Of a DNA stretch of 64,000 bases, positions 24,936 to 36,032 are shown one piece after another. The translations under genes and the position numbers were made by a program. Numbering within the stretch: the stretch's first letter is position 1; every line of letters begins with the position of its first letter. Below the pieces are notes generated by a model. That model worked only from the letters and a program-made list of their open reading frames with translations. It was not told where the DNA came from and made no database searches. Source of the DNA: Cryptomeria japonica. Lineage: Eukaryota; Streptophyta; Pinopsida; Cupressales; Cupressaceae. The stretch lies in NCBI RefSeq assembly GCF_030272615.1, contig NC_081407.1, forward strand, positions 262,868,574 to 262,932,573, read 5' to 3'.

Positions 24936-24952
24936 ACCAAGGTCTGATACCA
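24936..24952 (-). other. primer binding site of element 4
   Basis: On the minus strand TGGTATCAGACCTTGGT, two bases inside the 5' LTR. It matches the initiator tRNA-Met site TGGTATCAGAG(C) and shares a CTTGGT extension with elements 1 and 3. Confidence 0.8.
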
Positions 24953-24954
24953 AT

Positions 24955-25832
24955 TGTTGGAATACAATGAACCCAAGAACACTGAGAAGGGGGGGGGGGT
25001 GAATCAGTTTTTTGTCGGTAACCCAAGATTTTAACTTTTATAACATACACATATAAACTGGTAAATGAAAAAACATATAATATGAACCAAATAAACCAGC
25101 CACATGAATGAACACCATAACACACAAAATTTATACGTGGAAAATCTCAAAGAGGAAAAACCACGATGGGATTTGTGACCCATAATATCAATTCACTGGC
25201 CTTATGAATAGATACTACATAGCATGGTGGCCTGCACATGTAAGAAGGCACACTGCTCAACACAAAAGAGTCTCACTGACTACAAGCTTCTTTTGAAATA
25301 AAACAGTACTGATGAACTCACAAAATGCATCTGCAATGCCAAAAAGAGTTTCGATTAAAGCTCTATTCTATACCAGTTTATAAACCCTAAACCTTCTACC
25401 AATATCTCCTCTTCCTCCAAGAATGCTTTACAACCATCTACTATTCATAGCATGATATTACATTTCCATACAAAATGACCTTCATACATATCCTTCACAT
25501 CACATAGTTCTGCTATTTTTCTCCTATGTCTCTCATACTCAAAATGACCTAACAGACTGACTTATATACCCGTATAAACAATATGCCTTATGTCGAATTA
25601 CAATACAAAAGATATACAATGTCGGCCCAATACAATATTTACAAAATGATTTTATAATAAAACCTTTCGGATCCAAACTAATGTCGGTGTCGGTGTAAGT
25701 GTTAGTGATGACCTCGAATACTCAATGCTAGTATCCATCGGTGTATGCCTCCAAGTGTCGGTATATGCCTTCAATAGAATCTTGTTGCCATCAATGACAA
25801 CATATGATTCCAATGAGTGTCAATTGCCAACA
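24955..25832 (-). repeat. 5' LTR of element 4
   Basis: An 878-bp LTR, partner of 13749-14663. Compared with that copy it lacks a stretch of about 15-20 bp around the 'cacttcctagagcacat' phrase and carries scattered substitutions. It has TG...CA ends followed by the target duplication cctag. Confidence 0.85.
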
Positions 25833-26736
25833 CCTAGAACTTTCTAGGTACCCACTATGGGTTATGAGATCGGGGCAGACATTGCCAAAATATATGCAAA
25901 CATGTTACTATCTAAACCGGTAGACAATAAAGCTAAGAGATTGGAACTTATGAGGACGCAAGCTCCAAAATTAAGAAGGAACTCAAAGAGCCTATCATTC
26001 AAAAGAAAGTTAGGAAAATGATTGACACCTTAGACAAGAAATATGGAGGTGAAGCATCCAGTGCCACTGCTTCCATCGATACAAGTGAGAAAATAGGGGC
26101 AAAATCAAGAAAAAATAAAGAAAAAATAGATGTAAAGAAGAAAATGTCCAAGACAAGATCCAAGGGTGTTGCATCTGGCAAACTGACAACATATATGAAA
26201 GAAAAGGACTCAGATACTCCTACATCTTCCCAAGGTAGAAGTGGACTAGTAGGAGTCACATATGCAAGAAAGAAAAAGAGTGAAAGGTCAATTGACACAA
26301 AGGCTAAGAAGAATCCCAAGAAAGATGAAAAGGAGGATGATAACTTTGACACCCAATCTGATGTGGTAATTAAAGAAGTCAGAAGAAGTGGTAGGAATGT
26401 AGCTCCCATTGTTGATGAATTGGTCCATGGGATCAAAGAATATGGAGGTTTAGTTGGTGTTGAGAGAAAGAATCCCCTCCGTAATGAGGAAGATAAAACA
26501 AAAATTGAAGATGCACTCATCTGGAACCTACGTAATTTTTGGAGAACCCCCAATGAACTATATAGATTAATTCCATCAGATTTACAAAATCTCATTGAAG
26601 GGAGATAGAAAACCACCTTGGCAATTGAGAAGGAACACAGAATAAAGGCACTCATGGAAGTGAAACATGAATTGGACAACTTTAGTGGCTGAAGCATGTG
26701 TACAATGTTTCAAAATAAGGAAGAAAACTGGGTGAG
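25833..26736 (+). pseudogene. ORF2 of element 3, part 2 (middle)
   Basis: Resumes at the end of element 4. RTF*VPTMGYEIGADIAKIYA aligns with RTIWVTKMGYETDDHIIETYA of element 1, the stop replacing Trp (TGG to TAG at 25845). A frameshift near 25970-26015 leads into the frame running to a TAG at 26606. This stretch is Lys/Ser-rich and contains the helical block IEDALIWNLRNF (about 26500-26560). Reading on past the stop to 26736 the protein is cut by element 6 (flank gtgag) and resumes at 42159. Function unknown. Confidence 0.65.
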
Positions 26737-28251
26737 TGATAGTTCTAATACTAAATGTTTAGTACAGATGCCAAGCTAACAAGATGAGAGGGGGGGAGGG
26801 TGAATCATACAAACTTAATCTTCCATAAAATCAATAGATTCAACCTTGATGACCTTATCAGAAAAACTGTAAAGCATGCAAACTCATAAACAGATAAGAT
26901 GACAAAACATATAACACCAAATTTAATGTGGAAACCCAAATAGGGAAAAACCACTGTGGGATTTCGGACCCACTAAGAAATATACTCTTCTAGAGTATGC
27001 TCGGTTAAAAGAAAATCCTATGAAAGATTACAAACACATTGTTAGATGTGACCCGGTTAAGGGATTTTCCTCAGATCTATTAGGATCTTCACCTTGTTAG
27101 AGGTGACCTTGTTAAAGGATTTCAAACACTCAATAAGAATGTCACCTTGCTAGAGGGTTTTACAAATAAGACTATTAAGTCCACTCGGTTATGAGATTTT
27201 CTGTCACTTTACAAAATAACAGTAATAAAAATATATCTGCAACTTCACATCTAAAAATGCTAAAGCAGATTCTTATTTGCTCAATACAATCTAGTCATAG
27301 GACTTATCTTGTCCTTCTGTTGGTCTCTATATTCTGTTATCCAAACAGGTCTTCAAGTTTCAGTTCTCGGTAATCACTATGTAGCATCCCTGTGCTTACA
27401 CTTGCCTGCATGCATTGTTTATCAATAGTTTCTTATTTATAAACAATTTGCCAACCACTTAATCTCCTTGATCACATTTCCCATGATCAATCATAGCCAT
27501 CAGATCTTTAAACTTGACCAGGTTCAATGTATCCTTCGATCTGAAAACATTTTACCCCGCCTTGGAACTTGCATACATTTCTTGGAACTTGTGCTAAGGT
27601 ATTGCGGTTCAATATGAGCTGTAGATCTTCCTATCGATCTTTCATTGCCATAGATCCTTAACAACCTTTATACGTGTTGTAATAATCATATAATCATAAC
27701 CAGCTCATCTGCTTCCTTCATTAAATAATGCTTTTATTCATTCAATGCATTTTGTTATTACTCGGTTGCTACTCAATAAATACTAAACTTCACTCGATAG
27801 ACATTCTGCCTTCATTAATCGATAGCGATAACCTTAGGGTTTACTGACTAGGTTCTTTAGGGTTTACCGACTAGGTTCTTTTCTAGGTAACATAGTATAG
27901 TATTAACCTTACAAACAATAGCATATTTAGGATATCAAAAAACAATCTAAACATCATGGTCTCATCATTGTCTAACTCGGTAATAGTTTCCCATTGAATA
28001 ACTTATTCCTCTCCTTATTCATCACATTCTTTCTGTGTCTTTTACCGACATCTTAACTCTCTTCAAAACATACTTCTTAAGATATGGCAACATCATACTG
28101 AATCAGAAAATTAATTTTTTGACATTAATGATAAAATAATAATATTAAGACAATAAACATCCTTAATCAGTTATATCCATAATCATCAACAACCTTCTCA
28201 ATATCCTTATTGAAATGCCAACAATCTCTCATTGTAATTGGAATGCCAACA
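26737..28251 (-). repeat. 3' LTR of element 6
   Basis: A 1,515-bp LTR, TG...CA. It contains the conserved CCACTGTGGGATTT/GGTTTTTCCC block, a G-run near 26790, and two tandem copies of a 23-bp unit with the core agggtttac(c/t)gactaggtt (27835-27890); the 5' LTR has three copies. Its minus-strand start carries a second copy of the agattGTTGGCATT junction 28 bp further in (see findings). Confidence 0.85.
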
Positions 28252-28625
28252 ATCTCCCCCTTTGGAATTGATTGCAAAACCAATTGATTTGACCTAAATG
28301 ATTCGGATTCAGATTGATGAAATGCTAAAATGTTGTCCCCCTATCATTAGTCTTCTCCCCCTTTGACAACAATGCCAAAAAGAAAAACTAAAACATAATT
28401 TCTTCCTGTATGAAGTGATTTCCTTCGTTGTTCGGTCTCAACTTAGTCTCAATCAGAGCATTTTGTCTTCAATTCCTATTCCCTGTTATTGTTTCCTACA
28501 CACCTTTAGAAAACCTCCTAAAGTGTGTAAATCAACATCAACTCCTAAAATATATTTTGTAGTCAATGAATTGATGCTTTCACCAAACTTGGTCAGTGAA
28601 TGGAAGATAGGGGTAGGACCCCTAA
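28252..28625 (-). other. polypurine tract and 3' non-coding region of element 6
   Basis: The polypurine tract (minus strand CCAAAGGGGGAGAT, 28252-28265) directly precedes the 3' LTR. A further ggggg-rich tract lies at about 28338-28365. The remainder up to the pol stop is non-coding and I see no other motif. Confidence 0.75.
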
Positions 28626-31600
28626 CTAACTTCTGAGATACTCAAAAGTGTCCCTTGGTAGTGGCTTTGTGAAGATATCTGCTATTTGTTCCTTTGTTCT
28701 AACATACTCCAACACCACTTTCTTCTCTAAGATAATGATACTTGATAGAGATGTGCTTTGTCTTAGAGTGCATAACAAGATTCTTTGAAATGTTAATGGC
28801 ACTAGTATTGTCATAGAATATAGTTACTGGCTCGATAACTTTCTCATTTATACCTTCCAATAGCTATTTGATCCATGCTATATTGGTACAATTCAATGCT
28901 GTAGCAACATATTCAGCTTCTACTATTGACTGTGAAACACATCCTTGTTTCTTGCTAAGCCAACTTACTAGTGTTTCTCCTAAAAAGAAAGATCCTCCAC
29001 TTGTGCTTTTCCTATCATCAATGTTGCCTGCCCAATCAACATCAGTATAAACTTTTAAAACAAAAACATTTCTCTTGTTATATACTAAGCCATAATCTCT
29101 AGTGCCTTTCAAGTATCTGAAAATTCTCTTGATTGCTGTCATGTGTATTTCCTTGGGATTTGTAGAATATCTTGCAACTATACCTACTGCATGTGCTATA
29201 TTTGGCCTGTTGTGAACAACATATTGCAACTTTCCAATCATAGATTGGTAAAGTGTCTCATCAATAGATGCAGATTCATCATTCTTTGATAATTTACAGT
29301 TGGTAGTCATAGGAGTACTTACTAGTTTTGAATCCTCCATTCCAAATTTCTTCAAGATTTCCTTTATGTACTTGGATTGAGTAATGAAAATCTCATCTTT
29401 CATTTGCAGTATCTATAAACCTATAAAATACTTTATCTCATCGATTAGTGACATCTCAAATTCTTTGCTCATTTCATTTCCAAAGTTCTTGCATAAAGAA
29501 TCATTCCCACAAAATATAATGTCATCAACAAATATGGCTGAGATCAGTATTCCATTGTCATCATTCTTCATGTACATATTGTTGTTTTCACTTGTTCTTA
29601 TAAAACCAATCTTGATCAAATAAGAGTGCAATCTCTCATACCATACTCTAGGTGCTTGTTTCAAACCATATAATGCTTTGTTCAATTTACATACCTGATC
29701 ATTATTCTTTCCTTCAACAAATCCTTCAGGTTGTTCAATAAAAACTTCTTCTACTAATATACCATTCAGAAATGCAGATTTGACATCCATTTGATATACC
29801 TTGAAATTCTTGTAAGAAGCATATGCCAACAATGTTCTTACTCCTTCAAGTCTTGCCACAGGTGAAAAAGTCTCACCATAATCAATTCCTTCTTCTTGGG
29901 TATAACCTTTGCAAACTAGTCTTGCTTTATTTCTAATGACCTCACCTTTTTCATTCAGCTTGTTTATGAAAATCCACTTTGTACTGATTACATTTTTGTC
30001 CTTCGGTCTTAGGACCAGTGTCCATGTGTCATTCTTCTTGATTTGATCAATCTCTTCTGTCATAGCATTTATCCAATCTTCACTATTAAATGCCTTTTTC
30101 ACTATCATTGGTTCAAATTCAGATATCAGACATGTGTTCTGTCTCAGTTTGTTCCTTGTCATTACTGGATCATTCTTATCTCCTATAATCTGACTTGATG
30201 CATGATTCCTTCTGACATACTTGGCTAATACAGGCTCGGTAGGCTCTGTATGATCTTCTTCATCACTTGGTAACTAGATATTCTCTTCATTTCCTTCAGC
30301 AATCCTCTCGGTAAGACTTGTCGGTTGAACATAGACACATTCATCATAATGTTCTAGTTCAATGGAATTTCCTTCATCATTTCTTTCTGCAAATTCATCA
30401 ATTTTCACATTTGCACTTTCTACTATTTTGTTAGATGATTTGATCAGACATTTAAATGCTTTGCTTCTAGAATAATAACCTATAAATGTTCCTTCTTCAC
30501 TTTTCTGATCAAACTTACCATTTTTGTCATCTTTGTGAACATAGCATCTACTTCCAAAGATTTTAAAATAACTTACATTAGGTTTCTTGTCATACCAGAT
30601 TTCATATAGTGTCTTCAAAATTCCTTTCTTCAGTTGTACGTGGTTCAGGGTGTAAACTGATGTGCTTATTACTTCTCTCCAAAATGTTTGTGACATTTTC
30701 TTTTCAATCATCAGGGTTCTGGCATAATCCACAATAGATCTATTTCTTCTCTCAGCAATTCCATTTTGTTGTGGAGTTCTTGGTGCAAAGAATTGTCTTT
30801 TAATACCATGATCATTGCAGAATAATTTGAACTCATCAGATGTGAACTCTCTTCCTCTGTCTGATCTAAGACATTTCATTTGTCTTCCTATTTCATTTTC
30901 AACTCTTTCCTTGTACCATTTAAACATTTGAAAAGCTTCTAATTTTTCTTTTAAAAACATTACTGACATCATCCTTGAGTAATCATCCACAAATAATATG
31001 AAATATTTATCACCATAATAACTCTGAACTTTCATAGGACCATAAAGATCAGTATGCACAAGATCTAAAATTCCCTTAGAAGTGTAGGACTTACTTGTAA
31101 AGCTTGATCTTGTCATCTTACCCATCTGACATCCTTGGCACATAGCATTCTCAGCTTTCTCAAGACTCGGTAGACCTCTTACTTGGTGCTTCTTGCTTAT
31201 TTTGATCAGATTATCAAAATTTACATGACAAAACCTTTTATGCCATAACTAGGTATCATCTATCTTTTAATATAGACACTTATTCCGAGTTGAGTCAAGG
31301 TGAAATGTGTTACCTTTTGTTTGTGTCTTGGTAGCAGCTAACTTTCCATGCTTGTCATGAACTTTGACAATTCCTTTATGAAATTCTATTCGATAACCTG
31401 TGTTGTTTAGTTGTGCTACACTCAACAAATTGTATTTCAATCCTTCAACCCAATAAACATCATTGCAATTTTGCATTGTTAAGAAGTGTTATAGATCCTT
31501 TACCTCTTACTGGACATGGTGCATCATTACCAAATCTTACATAGCCTCCATCATAATCTTCTTATATAAAAAACTTGTTTTTATCACCCTTCATGTGATG

Positions 31601-32763
31601 TGAGCATCCACTATCTATGATCCAAGAATCATTAGTATTTATATGAGATATTAAAGCTTTTTCTTCATACCTTTCTTCATCTGATCCATCTTTGATAGCC
31701 ACATAAACAACTTCCTCTGTATCAGTTTCATCTGATTTATCATCATTAGATTCCTCATTAGCTATTAGGCATGTCTTTTTTTCTCTTCTTCTGAAGTCTC
31801 GGTGTCCTCTGTAATGATTATCTTTCTATTTGTCATCTCGGTAATCTCTCTTTTCACTTGACTCTCTGTTAGGATAGTTTGAGGCCATATGTCCTATCTT
31901 ATCATAATTGAAATATTTCAAAGGTAGTTTTCCTTTATACTTAACTTGTCTCTCGGTAACCTTCTGGCTAATAATGCTTCAAACTCTTCTTGCTTCTTGA
32001 TTTCCTCATACAGTTTGTGCACTTTTTCCATGTTCTTGAGAAATCTCTCACTTTCTCCATTGTGATCCCCTTTAGTGTACTTACTCATTCTATCATTGTA
32101 ATCATTAGATTCATCAATATGAAAAGAACTAAATGCAGACTCAACTTTATTTACCAATGACCCACCATTATCAAAGTTACTTAACTCAAATGCATGTAGC
32201 TTACCGATAGTAGCATCTAAAGAAACTGGCATATTGGGTATAGACCTCAATTCATTGATTGTAGAGACTCAGATTGCATAAGCTGGTAGAAGAGTTCTTA
32301 ACAACTTACTTGTTATATCCTTTCCTTCAATAGTTCCACCTGCTCCTTTGATTTGATTGACAATCTCCTTTAATCTTGTACTATACTGGGTTATGTTCTC
32401 ACCTTCATTCATCCTCATAGATTTAAGTTGTCCTCTTAAACTATCCACTTTTTCTCTTTGAACATGTTCATCTCCACCATACACAGATATGAGCTTATCC
32501 TACATTGCCTTTGCATCATTGCAGCCTTCTAGATCATTAAACTTTGAGTCGGCCAATGTAGATGTTATTTCAATCATTGCTTGAATATGTTCTTGCTTTG
32601 CCTTTATCTCTTCCATTGTCAATGGATAGGTGCTCAGTGTAATGAAATCATTCTCCAGATAATATACAACATATTCTCCAACTCCTGATAGGTGCAGCTT
32701 CATCCTTTTCTGCCATGTAGAGAAACTTGACTTGTTCAACTTTGGTGCATCCCTCTTATACAT
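28626..32763 (-). pseudogene. copia gag-pol polyprotein of element 6
   Basis: Almost the whole polyprotein (about 1,379 codons, normal for copia) reads in one frame from ATG 32763 (MYKRDAPKL) to about 28730, where a frameshift moves the last 30 codons. Order seen: Gag (32763-31930); a zinc knuckle decayed to YFNYDKIGHMASNY (about 31885-31925, Cys to Tyr); protease WIIDSGCSHHM (DSG at 31607-31615); the pre-integrase HHCC region with LWHKRF...CQGC (about 31130-31250); integrase with HTDLYGP, RSDRGREF and QQNGIAERRNR; reverse transcriptase with [17 protein letters not shown] and FVDD (VDD at 29521-29529, where copia usually has YVDD); RNase H with YTDVDWAG and EAEY; and the terminal ADIFTKPLP (about 28660-28690). 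It is broken by multiple stops, for example a Trp-to-TAG before DKLISVYGG and several near the zinc knuckle. It is a plausible type of helper for the pol-less elements, but this copy is dead. Confidence 0.9.
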
Positions 32764-32808
32764 CTTTGGATCTTTACCTCAAGTACCTTTAAAATTTTAT
32801 TCTGGAGT

Positions 32809-32825
32809 CCAAAGCTCTGATACAA
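32809..32825 (-). other. primer binding site of element 6
   Basis: Minus strand TTGTATCAGAGCTTTGG, one substitution from the initiator tRNA-Met site TGGTATCAGAGC in its core, two bases inside the 5' LTR. Confidence 0.75.
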
Positions 32826-34050
32826 ATTGATAGTTCTGATACTAAATGTTTAGTACAGATGCCCAGCTAACAAGATGAGAGAGAGGGGGGGGGGGGTAAA
32901 TCATACAAACTTAATCTTCCATAAAATCAACAGATTCAACCTCAGTAACCTTATTAGAAAAACTGTAAAGCATGCAAACTCATAAATAGATAAGATCACA
33001 AAACATATAACACTAGATTTAACGTGGAAACCCAAATAGGGAAAAACCACTGTGGGATTTCAAACCCACTAAGAAATATTTTCTTCTAGAGTATGCTCAG
33101 TTAAAAGAAAATCCTATTAAAGATTACAAACACATTGCTAGATGTGACCCAATTAAGGGTTTTCCCTTAGATCTGTTAGGATCTTCACCTTGTTAGAAGT
33201 GACCTTGTTAAAGGATTTCAAACACTCAATAAGAATGTCACCTTGCTAGAGGGTTTTACAAATAAGACTGTTAAGTCCACTCGGTTAAGAGATTTTCTGT
33301 CACTTTACAAAATAACAGTAATAAAAATATATCTGCAACTTCACATCTAAAAATGCTAAAGCAGATTCTTATTTTCTCAATACAATCTAGTCATAGGACT
33401 TATCTTGTCCTTCTGCTGGGCTCTATATTTTGTTATCAAAACAGGTCTTCAAGTTTCAATGCTTGGTAATCACTATGTAGCATCCTTGTGCTTACACTTG
33501 CCTGCATGCATTGTTTATCAATAGTTCCTTATTTATAAACAATTTGCCAACCACTTAATCTCCTTGATCACATTTCCCATGATCAATCATAGCCATCAGA
33601 TCTTCAAACTTGACCAGGTTCAATGTATCCTTCAATCTGAAAACATTTTACCCCACCTTGGAACTTGCATACATTTCTTGGAACTTGTGCTAGGGTATTG
33701 CAGTTCAATCTGAGCTGTAGATCTTCCTGCCGATCTTTCATTACCATATACCATTAACAACCTTTATACACATTGTAATAACCATTTAATCATAACCAAC
33801 TCATCATCTTCCTTCATTAAATAATGCTTTTATTCATTCAATGCATTCTTTTATTACTTGGTTGCAACTCGGTAAATACTAAACTTCACTTGGTAGACAT
33901 TTTGCCTTCATTAACCGATAGCGATAACCTTAGGGTTTACCGACTAGGTTGCTTAGAGTTTACCGACTAGGTTCCTTAGGGTTTACCGACTAGGTTCTTT
34001 GCTCGGTAACATAGTCTAGTATTAACCTTACAAACAATATCATATGTAGG

Positions 34051-35287
34051 TGTAAAGCAGAAAATCATGATCGAACCCTAGTTGCTCTCCCCTCTTCCAA
34101 CTCCAAGGAGAGAGAAGGGAGATTCACTAGGGTTGATGGTTTTCACTTAGGGGAGAGACTTTACATTCAAAAGAGGGGTTGAAACCCACAAGATCCAATC
34201 CCACACAATGCAAGATTGGATGCTAAATGCGTTTCAAGGGTTAAGACAGCAAGGCTACCCTCTTTTGTAAAGAATGTGCATAGAGGAATTAAGCTAGGAA
34301 TGCATAGAAAGTGAGAAAGATTCGCTTATAAACTGAGATAGGAATACAGTATGAAGCTGCAGACCTGGAATTAGCAGTAAAATGTCGATACGGCGCTGTC
34401 CTACAAATTTGAGCAAAAGTTGTCGGGACGATGGCGCCCGGCACCACGGTCCTCCGAAAAATCCGCGAAATGAAGGGGGATCTGTTCGTCTCTGCACAAG
34501 GATTCCAGATCTTCAATTTCAGCCGTGTACCTGCAACCTACACACAGAAAAGCGAAGACGATTGGGGGGTTAGGGATTAGGGGTTTGCCTTTAGGTCAAA
34601 CCCCGGTTTTGGAATTAACCAAGAAATGAGCAAGAGCTATAAATGTAAATGACCGTAAAACAAGTACTAATACCTTGTTCTAAGGATGTTTGTATCCTTA
34701 TGTGTGAAGGTTTAGATGTTGTTGTTTGTTGTATGTTTGTATGTTGTATGTAGCATGTAGTATGTGATCTCCTCTTCAATGGTTGAATCCTTTTCTTGAA
34801 TGCAACACTTAGCCTTGAATGGAGACTTGAAATGATCAATTGCTTGAAGGAATGCTTGAATGCTTGAATGTTTGAGTATAGTTTCCATGCCTTTTCCATC
34901 ATATCGAATGAAAGAGAAAAATGTAGTTTATATACTTGTCATTTAGGGCTGATAGACTAATTTTCCTGACCTTAGGCCGACCAGGAAAGTTTATTTTCCA
35001 AATTGCAAACAAAAAGACCCGAAGTCCAAAGGAGACCGGGCCCAAAATAGGACCCAGGGACCAGGGCGCTGGGTGCCCTGGTCCTGAAGGACCAGGGTGC
35101 TGGGCGCTCTAGTCCCACCTCCCGGGACAGCAGGGTGCAAGGAGGTTCAGGCCAGGGTGCTTGAAAAATGCAGTTTTCAGTGTCGTAATCAGGTTTTGGG
35201 GTCTCCATTCAGGTTGCGTGTTGCGTCACCATCGTGAAGACCGAAATGCAGTCGAAATTGCAAGTGTCACAATTTTAGGACGCTACA
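34051..35287 (-). repeat. 3' LTR of element 7
   Basis: A 1,237-bp LTR; minus strand TGTAGCGTCC...GCTTTACA. It is about 39 bp longer than its partner mainly because of an extra copy of a ccagggcgctggg-type unit at about 35055-35105, where ccagggc and gccctgg can pair. It contains a TGT/TGTA-rich low-complexity stretch (about 34700-34765) and a GC-rich hairpin motif (34426-34452) shared with the leader. Confidence 0.9.
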
Positions 35288-36032
35288 TTTAGCCCCCACT
35301 CTAGCGGGAGTATGTATGCTCATACTTCCGGTAAAGTACAAGGAAACAACATTGAAAGACTTTCACCACATCAAGGAGGCAAGACACACCAAGCCCCCAG
35401 TGGACTAAGGATCTTACAACTTCGATTGACAAAGTAAAAGGGAAGATCATGAGGGAGAACCATGACTATCAGTAGTAAGGTTCCCTCACTATGAGTCATG
35501 TAAGAAAGATATCAAAAATTTTCAAGGCAAAGCTAAATTTGTCAAGAAATTTTCAAGTATCTTGAAAAGATATGAACGGGATGTATGCCCCCCTATGTTA
35601 AAGCGATCACACATGCCTCACCGGGGGTGATTGCTTTAAGGTAGTGATACATATAAGAAAATGAGAAGGGAAAAGAGCACGTTATCACAAGGATTTAGCC
35701 CCCAAGTGTGAGATACGCCCAAGGATAATAGACACAAAACACAAAGCACAAGGTGACTTCGCTTTCCTCGGGGTCAGTATGCTGTATGATAAGTCATGTA
35801 TATATATCATATGTATGTATGCATAATTGTTCTTCATTCCCCAATCAAGGAAGGTCACCTAGAAGAAGGGAACACATGTGTCTTTTGAGTCAACATGAGA
35901 GAGATCGAGAGATCTCAATGCTTTGCATCGTCCTCAAGTAGACAACACTAAGGACAACAAATAGAAGAATGAGAATAACATATAGAAGAAGTAACAAAAG
36001 AGAGGAGGAGAGAATCTGCTATGCTAATGTAA
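35288..36032 (-). other. 3' non-coding region and polypurine tract of element 7
   Basis: The polypurine tract is GAGTGGGGGCTAAA on the minus strand (35288-35301), next to the LTR. The remaining 730 bases to the gag stop hold no open frame with recognisable similarity and no pol remnant. Confidence 0.7.

Larger units (their letters stand above)
13749..25832 (-). mobile_element. element 4: pol-less two-ORF LTR retrotransposon, nested in element 3
   Basis: Complete outline on the minus strand: 5' LTR 24955-25832, primer binding site 24936-24952, ORF1 23729-24880, ORF2 (split), polypurine tract 14664-14677, 3' LTR 13749-14663. The five bases cctag occur on both sides (13744-13748 and 25833-25837), a perfect target duplication. 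The flanks join into ORF2 of element 3. ORF2 of element 4 is in turn split by element 5 (17583-23016). Without that insert the element is about 6.6 kb. By eye the two LTRs differ at roughly one position in ten plus small indels, so the insertion is old. No protease, integrase or reverse transcriptase motif is present. Confidence 0.85.

Noticed and set aside
26018-26692. Overlapping open frames on both strands around 26000-26700 as separate genes
   Set aside because: The plus-strand frame aligns with ORF2 of elements 1 and 10; the minus-strand frames are its shadow.
34289-35208. Open frames within the LTRs of element 7 (also at 40874-41816)
   Set aside because: Short, lie in both LTR copies in several frames and strands, and have no protein-like conservation; LTR sequence explains them.
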